Below are positions 56,521-64,000 of a stretch of DNA of 64,000 bases, one piece after another; positions within the stretch are counted from its first letter, which is position 1, and every line of letters starts with the position of its first letter. The notes beneath the pieces are model-generated. The model had not been told where the DNA came from. It did not search any database and was given only the letters and a program-made list of their open reading frames with translations. A program made the translations under genes and the position numbers. This stretch comes from Phyllostachys edulis (taxonomy: Eukaryota > Streptophyta > Magnoliopsida > Poales > Poaceae), in assembly GCA_036346405.1 (NCBI GenBank), contig CM070563.1, positions 30,638,816 to 30,702,815 of the forward strand, in the 5' to 3' direction.

Positions 56521-58207
56521 ATGGATAAGTTGGACAAGCTAGCTGTTAGGTTCCATTTCAGTGGGGATTTCTTTGATGATGGGAAGAGATTGCATTATTG
56601 CGGAGGAGGAAAGGGCATGTCTTACATAGATCGGGATAAGTTATCGCTGCCGGAGGTCCAAGGCCATTTGAAGGACCATTGTGAGGATGTGGAGTTGGTA
56701 CTCATGCACTGGTAGTTTCCTGGGAAAGCATTGAAGAATGGATTGAGGGTGCTAACAAATGATGAGGACCGGACCATGGTATTGTCAGATCACTGATGGG
56801 GGTGTTGTGGATATATTTGTTGAGGCAGCGGGAGTTGATGATGATGTTGGCTCAGATGGTGATGGTGATGGTATGGGTGACAAAGGAGATGAACTCAGTG
56901 ATTGGGAAGACGAGAGTGAAGCTTGGCTGCACACAGATGATGATGAGGCATTAGATGCTTGCAAGGAGGTGGAGGTGATTAAGATGTCACCAGGTGATAT
57001 TGCAAAGGATATTGCTTGCAAGCGGAAGTTCTACAGTACAGTGCCTGATATGAAGGGGAAGGCAAAGGCTGACTACAAGACTTGCAGTGACTACATCCCT
57101 AGAGATGCTGAGACCGACGAGGATGATGATGAAGCTGCTCAGAACAGAAAGAGGTACAAGGCTGGGCATTTGGTAGCCATTGATGAGTCAAGGGGACAAG
57201 GAGGAGACGATGACAGTGACACTTCTTACTTTTCTGAGAGTGAGGAAGAGGACAGCTATGAGGAAGGTGGTAGTGATGGTGAGCTCCTGAGGAAGAAACC
57301 CAAGTACCCTAGGTATGACCCGAAAGCAAGTCTCCCTACATTTAGCTTGGGCATGGGTTTTAGCTACAAGGGGGACTTCATTCAAGCTGTTAGGCAGTAT
57401 GGAGTAGCTAGGAGTCATGTTATTAATTTTTGCAAGAATGACAACAAAAGGGTTAGGGCTAAATGTGAGTGGGCCAAATGTCCTTGGTTTATCTTGTTGT
57501 CAAATAACAGCAGGACAGAAGGATGGCAAGTGACTAGTTTCAAGGATGAGCACACATGCCCTCCAAGAAGGGACAACAAACTTGTCACTTCCAGGAGAAT
57601 AGCTGAAAAGTTTGAGAGTGCCATAATGAGAAACCCAACCTGGAAGCTTGAGCACTTGAAGCAAACAGTACAGGAACAAATGCATGCAGATGTGAGCATA
57701 GCTAAGTGCAAAAGAGCTAAGTCCCTTGTAATGCAGAAGATATTAGACTCCAAGAAGGGAGAGTATGGTAGGGTCTTTGACTACCAAATAGAGCTTCTTA
57801 GGAGCAATCCAGGTAGCACAGTAGTGGTTAAGCTGCATCCAGATACCACAGAAGCTATTTTTCAGAGAATGTACATTTGTTTGGATGCTTGCAAAAGAGG
57901 TTTCTTAGCTGGGTGTAGGAAAGTGATAGGTTTAGATAGTTGTTTCTTCAAAGGTCCAACCAATGGGGAGCTAATTTGTGCAATGGGAAGAGATGCAAAC
58001 AATCAGATGTACCCCATAGCATGGGCTGTGGTAGAGAAGGAAACTAATTCAGTGAACACACCACCTCCATCCAAAAAGAGTTGCACTGGGGTGGGAGTAT
58101 TGTACTCAGAGAGGACAGGCACAACTATTCAGAATGTAGGTGCATCCCAAAATGTCCATATCTTCATTTATATTCTTTGCACTTGCAAACTACAAACCTC
58201 TAACTGA
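56521..58207 (+). pseudogene. MuDR-type transposase (broken)
   Basis: It starts MDKLDKLAVRFHFSGDFFDD. A stop at 56713-56715 follows VLMHW (the frame then reads FPGKALKNGLRVL), with a one-base frameshift near 56783. After an acidic linker comes the MuDR DNA-binding domain (FSLGMGFSYKGDFIQAVRQY, AKCEWAKCPWFILLS, SFKDEHTCPPRRDNK) and the start of the MULE catalytic domain with its first Asp (GLDSCFFKGPTNGELICAMG, PIAWAVVEKETN). The chain then jumps to a C-terminal tail (TGVGVLYSERTG), so the rest of the DDE domain, about 300 or more residues, is deleted. It cannot be active. Confidence 0.92.
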
Positions 58208-58498
58208 GCATGGTGGTTCTGCTTCTGACTGGTATGCCAACTCAGAGGATCATCAAAACCTCTCATCTCGCTAAAGTCACTACACAACATGGTGGTTCGG
58301 CACTATGAACTTGGAGGCAAGTGTGGCGTCTGCGAGTGCAAAATCAAGTGTGAACATCCAGGTGACTTGGGTTACGCTTCGGTCAAGCTGCAGCCCAAGA
58401 ACCAGCCTCTCAAAAAGGAAAAACCGACTCAACCAAGAAGAAGCAAAGTTATAGTTCAAAGCTTGCAAAGCTTTTGAGTATGCCAACTAATGAGTGAT
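58208..58498 (+). other. 3' tail of the transposase region
   Basis: A short frame (58289-58477) encodes a Cys- and Lys-rich peptide, GGKCGVCECKIKCEHPG. It may be remains of the transposase C-terminal zinc region or 3' UTR. It ends at the CACTA insertion point. Confidence 0.35.
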
Positions 58499-58821
58499 CA
58501 CTACTACAGAAAAGGCTTTCACAGACGGTTCAAAAACGTCATCACAGACGGTTTCGTGAGCCGTTCGAGTTTATGGGTCGATGATGACATGAGGTCATCA
58601 CGAGCGGTTTTGAACCGCTCGTGATGTATACTTTCCGCGAGCGGTTTGTGGTTCAAACCGCTCGCGATAAGTAATATCACGAGCGGTTTCATCCACAAAC
58701 CGCTCGTGATAAGCACATATCACGAGCGGTTTCAGCCACAAACCGTCGTGATAAGCACATATCACGAGCGGTTTCAGCCACAAACCGTCGTGATAAGCAC
58801 ATATCACAAATGACTTTTCGG

Positions 58822-59477
58822 CCCAGCGTTGGTGATTAAATCGGCATCATATATATATTACATATATATTGTTCATCTCTCGGCCACTTTGGGGATCGTC
58901 AGAAGGATGAGGCGGTAGCCAAACAACCTCATTGAGCCCTTGCAAGTATAAAAAGTATGGATGCAAGGAGGCGTTAGGACATCAATTACGGATTGGGCGT
59001 CGCTATGTTCGAAAGTGTATGATTGATCTTGGAGTACTCCGTTTGGGAAGTGGCATCATGTATTAGCAACTATCCGTTTTGAGTATGTAATCGTTTTAAA
59101 CCCAACAAGAACACTAAGCAACCATTCTCATATTTCAAAAGAATTCTCAACTTGTTGCTTGGTGTTCTTGTTGGCTTTAAAGACAATTACATGCTCAAGA
59201 ATTGTTGGTTGCTAATACATGATGCCACTTCCCACCGGAGAAGTTAAGATCAACGCCACTTTCAACATAGCGACGCCCAATCCGTAATTGGATGTCCGAC
59301 CGCCTCTTTGCATCCATACTTTTTAAACTTACAAGGGCTCAATGAGATTGCCCGTGATACCGCCTCATTCTTCTCATGTCATGGGACGAATTCCTAAAGT
59401 GGTCGAGATCACTTAATAATATATATATAATATATATATATGATGCCGGTTTTAATGGCACAAGCAACCAACGCTGG
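58822..59477. repeat. Long foldback (arms about 300 bp, 31-nt loop)
   Basis: 58822-59122 and 59154-59477 are reverse complements by eye: CCAGCGTTGG / CCAACGCTGG at the outside, CGGATTGGGCGTCGCTATGTT / its complement in the middle, AACAAGAACAC.AAGCAAC / GTTGCTTGGTGTTCTTGTT next to the loop (59123-59153). Similarity is around 80% with small indels. A transcript would fold into a long duplex, a classic siRNA source. Confidence 0.9.
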
Positions 59478-59558
59478 AGACTTTATAGAGAAGAGATTAT
59501 GAATGGAATGGTAGGACGACTGCACGCAAGAGGTAGGAGAACTTGACCGCATGAACAA

Positions 59559-59990
59559 GGGGACTATTAATATGAACTAATTATCAATTTAATTTCAGCA
59601 TAAGACTATTGACACCATTACATCACAGAGCAAGGGACTATTAATATGAACTAATTATCAATTCAATTTCAGCATAAGACTATTGACATCATTACATCAC
59701 ACAAAGAAGAGGACTATTAATATGAACTAATTATCAATTCAATTTCAGCATAGGACTATTTACATCATTACATCACGAGCAAGGGACTATTAATATGAAC
59801 TAATTATCAATTCAATTTCAGCATAAGACTATTGACATCATTACATCACACGACAAGAGGACTATTAATATGAACTAATTATCAATTCAATTTCAGCATA
59901 AGACTATTTACATCATTACATCACGAGCAAGAGGACTATTAATATGAACTAATTATCAATTCAATTTCAGATAAGACTATTAACATCATT
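59559..59990. repeat. Six-copy tandem repeat of about 73 bp
   Basis: The unit is GGACTATTAATATGAACTAA, TTATCAATTCAATTTCAGCA, TAAGACTATT(G/T)ACATCATTAC, ATCAC plus a variable linker. Units begin near 59559, 59634, 59711, 59783, 59859 and 59933. The variable linkers (AGAGCAA, ACAAAGAAGA, GAGCAA, ACGACAAGA, GAGCAAGA) account for length changes. Confidence 0.92.
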
Positions 59991-59999
59991 GAGCGCTTC

Positions 60000-60464
60000 A
60001 TCGAAAGAGAACAAGACCAAGGGTGTCCAAACCCACCACACAAGTAGTAGCCCTCAAGATCCATCGCAGAGCACTAGCTAGCCATTTTCATCACAGAGCA
60101 AGGGGGTAGAGACAGAGAGGACCTTAGTACAACAAGAACCACGGTGGCGACCCCACCACCAAAGACAACCCTCATCCATTTCCTTTACCTTGCATAAATC
60201 ACACAAACATCGAGACACAACTTAAGGTTCATGCATAAAAATCAAACTCAACAAAAGACATTAAGCTAACAGATCTAGAGGAGAATAGAGGAGGATGGGG
60301 AAAGCAAAACCCGGCGGGGCCCTAGCAGGCACAACGGGCTCGGCGGCGTTAGCGATGAGGTCGGCGGCGGCGTCGAGGTGGGAGGAACGGAGTTAGGCGG
60401 GCGCAAACCCTAGCAGAGCCGGGAGTGACGAGTTTGGGCGTCATCAGAAGGTAGTATTAACTGT
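60000..60464. other. CACTA interior, GC-rich part without a recognised gene
   Basis: 60280-60430 is GC-rich with AACCCTAGC motifs that look like a captured gene leader on the minus strand, but I identify no protein. Confidence 0.35.
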
Positions 60465-60468
60465 GACG

Positions 60469-60507
60469 CCGCAAAAGACACTCTTATCGTCTGAGTGTCT
60501 TTTGCGG
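60469..60507. repeat. Perfect 15-bp hairpin
   Basis: CCGCAAAAGACACTC (60469-60483) and GAGTGTCTTTTGCGG (60493-60507) pair perfectly around TTATCGTCT. GTGAC/GTCAC outside the stem can extend it. It shares the AAGACACT core and loop length with the hairpin at 34578-34655. Confidence 0.9.
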
Positions 60508-60815
60508 TGGTCACCAGATCTACAACCGTCGGCAACGGAAGAATGGTGGCGCCGGCAATGACGGGAGGGAATGGACGAGAGTAAGGTCACGGGAGTGACG
60601 AGTTAGAGCGCAAACCCTAGCGGCAAGTCGGGCTAGCTCCTACTTATAAAGAGATTTATCGAGACGGTTCTATTATGGAACCGTCGGTGATAATTATCAC
60701 GACGGTTCCATAATAGAGCCGTCAGGATATGGGATATATCACGACGGTTCCATTATGGAATCGTCTGTGATATATCCCATATCACGCATTTGTTCCATAA
60801 TGGAACCGCTCGTGA

Positions 60816-61644
60816 AATGGTTTTTCTCAAGTATATATATACAATTACATGACATGAAGAAATTACATGTTTATATTAAAAAGCGTAAACCTATAATTAA
60901 ACAAGGTTTTTCTAGTGGCGAAGGTAGGTCGCTATCTCCATCTGCAATACTTCATAGGTGACGGTGTAGCGGCATCGGACGGTTCTCGATCATCGTGAAC
61001 GAAGCTCAAATGCGCCCACCCGCTGACGCCATTGCTCGAAAGTGTCTCCGAAGACCCTCGATCGTTGAACTAAGAAGAATTGAGCCCATAGGCTCTCTTC
61101 CTTGCTTGAGGGTCTCGGCCGTCGACTTCGATCATTGCCGCCTCGATCTACCAAGTGACGGAAGCCTCCCAGAGACGTGCAACGCCGTTTTGGAGGACTA
61201 CGGCGATGACGCCAGTAAACTCGCCGAAAGTGCGAGATCACCCTAAGACACGGCGGAGGAGGATGTAAAGACGGCGGAAGGTGGCGTCCACCGCTCTGCA
61301 AATTCTCCGCCGGCAGAGGAGTGAAGACACTGCTGATCAAACAAAGGTTCTTCCGCAAAGACGGTTCAACTTATACCGAGAGAGGTGCTCGACAAAGGCG
61401 GCCAGAAGGCCATCGCGGCGACAAGGAAGAGGCGACCAATTTTTTTTTATAAGTATGTGGGGATGATCATCTTGGATGGCGGATGATCCTTTTATAAAAC
61501 AAGGAATAAATTCGAGCGTGAGATTTAGAGACGCGTCGGGAGCGAAGCGGATCGATGCGATGAAGAGACGACGAGGAGCCGGGCGGATGGCGATTTAACA
61601 CGAGCGCGCGGCGATGAAGAAATTAACTCACGCCGAGCGATATT
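60816..61644. other. CACTA interior, possible captured sequence
   Basis: 60990-61460 is GC-rich; the minus strand has a 122-codon frame starting MRKNLCLISSVFTPLPAENL with an Arg-rich body. I recognise no family. It may be derived from a captured gene or be chance. Confidence 0.3.
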
Positions 61645-61982
61645 ATCACTGAGCGGTTATTTTTAAGAACCGCTCAGGATACTAATAATATCGCAGACGG
61701 TTCTTGTTGTAACCGCTCGTGATACTTCACGACGGTTGTGTTTTAAAACCGCTCGTGATATCGATTAATATCACGACGGTTACGAACAAGAACCGCTCGT
61801 GATACTTCACGACGGTTTCAACATGAACCGCTCGTGATATTGCCTCTTCACGACGGTTTTTAGCGCGCCAGAGAGTACGACGCCTCTAAACCAAAACCGT
61901 CTGTGATTGAATGTAATACCGACGGTTTCGGTCAACCGTCTGTGATGAGGCGTCCAGTATTAGCCTTTTTGTAGTAGTGGAT

Positions 61983-62260
61983 GTTAGTGTTATGTAATCT
62001 TTTGAACTTGTGCCAGACAGACAGTTATGCTGTTAGTGTTATGTAATCTTTTGAACTTGTGTCTTGTGGGCTGACAGTCAGTTAGTGTTATGGAATCTTT
62101 TGAACTTGTGCCTTGTGAGCTGACAGTCAGTGTTGTTTAATCTTTTCAACTTGTGCCTTGTGGGCTGCATATTATGGTGTTTATTTCTGAGAACTAATGA
62201 ATATGCTGTTTATTTGTGAGAACCAATTGATATGCTGTTTATTTGTGAGAACCAATCTGT
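61983..62260 (+). repeat. Two short tandem arrays in the MULE
   Basis: 61983-62165: four units of about 47-58 bp (GTTAGTGTTATGTAATCTTT, TGAACTTGTG). 62165-62260: three units of about 33 bp (ATATGCTGTTTATTTGTGAG). They probably belong to the MULE region between the two genes. Confidence 0.8.
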
Positions 62261-63030
62261 TTGCAGTAGTTCTGACTGGGTCCATGTTAATTGTCAGTCA
62301 TGGTGTTTGCTTCAACATGATCCTTGGTTCTGTTAGTGTTGATGTATAGATGGATACAATAAGACATGCATGCTACCGAACTTGTGTGAAATAAAAGTCT
62401 GCATCTCTCTCCCTATACATGCACTTCCAACCATTGCATGGTGTACAAAATTACAGGAAGCAGTGGTGGCAGCAGCACCGTATGTATCAGTGATCATTTT
62501 CAACTAGGATCAAATCAAGACAATCATGGTACCTTTCCATGTCCTTTTCCAACTAGTATCATCACTGATTCAGAACAAACAGAAGCATCACTGGACAATT
62601 TCAGAGCAACACCAGATGCATCACTCATTCAAATCAGAGAAGCACTAATATTTGCTGATGGAGTTTACATAGCAGAGCAACACCAGATGCATCACTCATT
62701 CAAACCAACATAGCAGTACATGACAGCACATGAGATGGAGTTTACTCACTTACTGATTTGTCATAGCACTACAATTTGCTTAAACCTAATCAGAGAAGCA
62801 GCAGTATAAGAGAGCACCAACTGAATTGGATAAATTCAGAGTAATACAGGTTCAATTACATAGTACATTGCAGCACAGGTTCAATTACATTCCCTAATCA
62901 GAACTCTAACTAGCATCATCACAAAACAACAAGCAAGACAAAAAGTCTCTCTCTTTCTCCAAATTGCTACCCTACCAAAGGAGTCCAACAAGCTGCTACA
63001 TCACGCTCTCCATGCCCGGACTCGCCACAC
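62261..63030. other. MULE intergenic region between the convergent genes
   Basis: No recognised coding sequence. ACACCAGATGCATCACTCATTC occurs twice (62610 and 62681). Confidence 0.4.
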
Positions 63031-63497
63031 TCAAATCTTGTTCATTGTTCGGTTCCTTAACGCCCTAAGCTCACGGTTCTCCTTCCTCAACGCCTCTAAC
63101 AAAGGTCGCGCAAGTCCAAGATTACCCGCCTCAAGAAGGGGTTGGTTCATCGTCGTACCATGCCCAAAACTTGCAGCCTCCATCCTTCAATTAAGATTCA
63201 CAAATAAGCAAAGCCTCCACAAACCAAAAAAACAGCAAATTGGCGAAGAATACTTACCCGAGCTCGCATGCATGTCATGTACCTCCGTGCCGGGTTAGAG
63301 TCGCTCCACGAGATCCACCGACCAGCCATCTCCCCGCAGTGGCAACGGACCGTCGGAGCGTACTCCAGTGGTCTCTCTCTGTACGGAATCGGCGATGTGG
63401 AAGACCCATAAACTGTGCCGACAGAGGGTGCAGTACATGCCGCCGACCTTGAGCTTCCACCAGTTGCCAACGAACTCGAGCTCCCTAAGCTGGCCAT
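63031..63497 (-). pseudogene. GRF-type zinc finger protein, second gene of the MULE
   Basis: Exon 1 (63258-63497) starts MASLGSSSSLATGGSSRSAA and contains RCHCGEMAGRWISWSD, SNPARRYMTC, then a donor R|GTAAGT. Exon 2 (63031-63184), after the acceptor TTGAAG, reads DGGCKFWAWYDDEPTP. Together this is the zf-GRF pattern C-C-...SW...NP-RR-..C, then GC-F--W-D. After EPTP the frame is shifted; LLEALRKENRELRALRNRT and a stop at 63031-63033 suggest a C-terminal coiled coil. It runs convergent to the transposase from the opposite TIR. GRF fingers bind nucleic acid in known proteins; a role in this transposon is inference. Confidence 0.8.
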
Positions 63498-63933
63498 GGC
63501 GCAGCCTCGAACAAGGGGGAAATCTGCGCGCGGGGAGCTCGGCAGGCGACTTAGTGAACTTGCTCGTCGAGGAGGACAGCCGGCTTGGGTCACCGCCGAC
63601 CACCAAACTACGAACCCTAGTCGCCGCCGGCCACCAAACCCTAGTCGCCGCCGAGCGAGAGCGAGAGTGAGAGCGAGCGAGAGGGAGATAGGGCGACCGG
63701 GTGCGACAATATGACCGGACCGAGTCGGGTCGCTGCGTGGTCCGGTCGTGAGGGCTAACTTCGGCCAACAGGCGTCGCCACGCCGCCCAAACCGCCTGAG
63801 AACGCACGGAGGGACACGCTTTGCCCGGTATGTAAAGTTTGACGTGCAAGATATCCGGTATTTCGGTTGAGGGACCAAAATTAATCAACGTGTATAGTTG
63901 GGGGACCAACAATGTACTTAACCCTTTTTTTTT

Positions 63934-64000
63934 GCCTACTTTTGCGTTCGTGTCTTAACAGGCCACAATCCTTTCGGTTGTCATCTTGTTCTGTGTGGGA
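63934..64000. other. Right flank of the MULE
   Basis: Short flank after the T9 target duplication. Nothing recognised. Confidence 0.5.

Larger units (their letters stand above)
58499..61979. mobile_element. Complete non-autonomous CACTA element nested in the MULE
   Basis: It begins CACTACTACAGAAAAGGC and ends GCCTTTTTGTAGTAGTG. The 3-bp duplication GAT is exact (58496-58498, 61980-61982). The subterminal hairpin arrays use two motif variants, CACAGACGGTT and CACGAGCGGTT (58520-58810, 60655-60815, 61640-61950). It has no transposase. The interior contains a 650-bp foldback, a tandem array of about 73 bp and a perfect small hairpin. Confidence 0.95.
55866..63924 (+). mobile_element. MuDR-like MULE with long TIRs (8.06 kb incl. 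nested CACTA)
   Basis: The left TIR GGGTTAAGTACATTGTTGGTC is repeated exactly on the other strand at 63924. TIR similarity runs for about 330-350 bp inward (CCGGATATCTTGCAC, ACCGGGCAAAGCGTGTCC, GACCCGACTCGGTCCGGTCA, CTAGGGTTTGGTGGCCGGCG). It is flanked by nine T's on both sides (55857-55865, 63925-63933), a 9-bp duplication if not chance. Inside are a transposase pseudogene on + and a GRF-zinc-finger gene on -, the two-gene convergent layout known from maize MuDR. Without the nested CACTA (58499-61979) it would be about 4.6 kb. Confidence 0.9.

Noticed and set aside
58520..58810. CRISPR-like regular repeats
   Set aside because: Repeats are inverted ACGGTT transposase-site arrays at CACTA ends, in a eukaryotic context, without spacers or cas genes.
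63198..63912. 226-aa and 205-aa minus-strand ORFs starting in the right TIR
   Set aside because: Their N-terminal halves are TIR sequence; only the part from 63497 downward carries the GRF zinc finger and has a matching splice donor.

Overview
The window is plant nuclear DNA, most likely from a grass (Poaceae) and probably a panicoid; the lineage is inferred from TE families and GC-rich genes, not proven. Signs of this are genes with GT-AG introns, long AT-rich intergenic stretches, nested LTR retrotransposons, Mutator-like (MULE), CACTA and hAT elements, and a GC-rich single-exon UPF0496 gene. No rRNA, tRNA or CRISPR array was recognised. Only two genes look intact: a five-coding-exon, very divergent NAC-domain gene on + (CDS 43038-46528, TATA at 41816) and a UPF0496/DUF677 gene on - (50735-51919, TATA at 52053).

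Layout. 1-2972: segment with captured-looking exon fragments on - (AIRP2-like RING E3, Raf-like kinase, one unidentified). 2973-19078: broken Ty3/gypsy elements on -: an isolated LTR (C), element A (PBS, gag, protease, RT), and element B (pol, PPT, LTR B). 19079-25544: mosaic of truncated LTRs in both orientations. 25545-31985: plant-mobile-domain fragments and a tandemly duplicated module with minisatellites, split by a solo LTR (26567-28766). 32893-36273: a CACTA element (3-bp target duplication AAA) carrying pieces of a U1-70K gene and a SKP1 gene. 36727-38192: a MULE with a perfect 9-bp target duplication. 38291-39378: a hAT element. 39379-47243: the NAC gene, its promoter and small hAT MITEs. 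47910-49469: a Pack-MULE holding a decayed nepenthesin-type aspartic protease. 49479-52100: the UPF0496 gene. 52770-53600: remnant of a TNP2-type CACTA element. 53672-54272: two MITEs. 55866-63924: a MuDR-like MULE with long TIRs, a broken transposase gene on one strand and a convergent GRF-zinc-finger gene on the other, interrupted by a complete non-autonomous CACTA element (58499-61979) that contains a foldback of about 300-bp arms.

How it fits together. Most of the DNA is TE-derived. The striking theme is repeated capture of host gene pieces by different vehicles: a CACTA element, a Pack-MULE, and an unclassified carrier at the left end. A second theme is DNA with strong RNA-folding potential inside the non-autonomous CACTA elements. 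All family calls come from motif recognition by eye; no database search was run.
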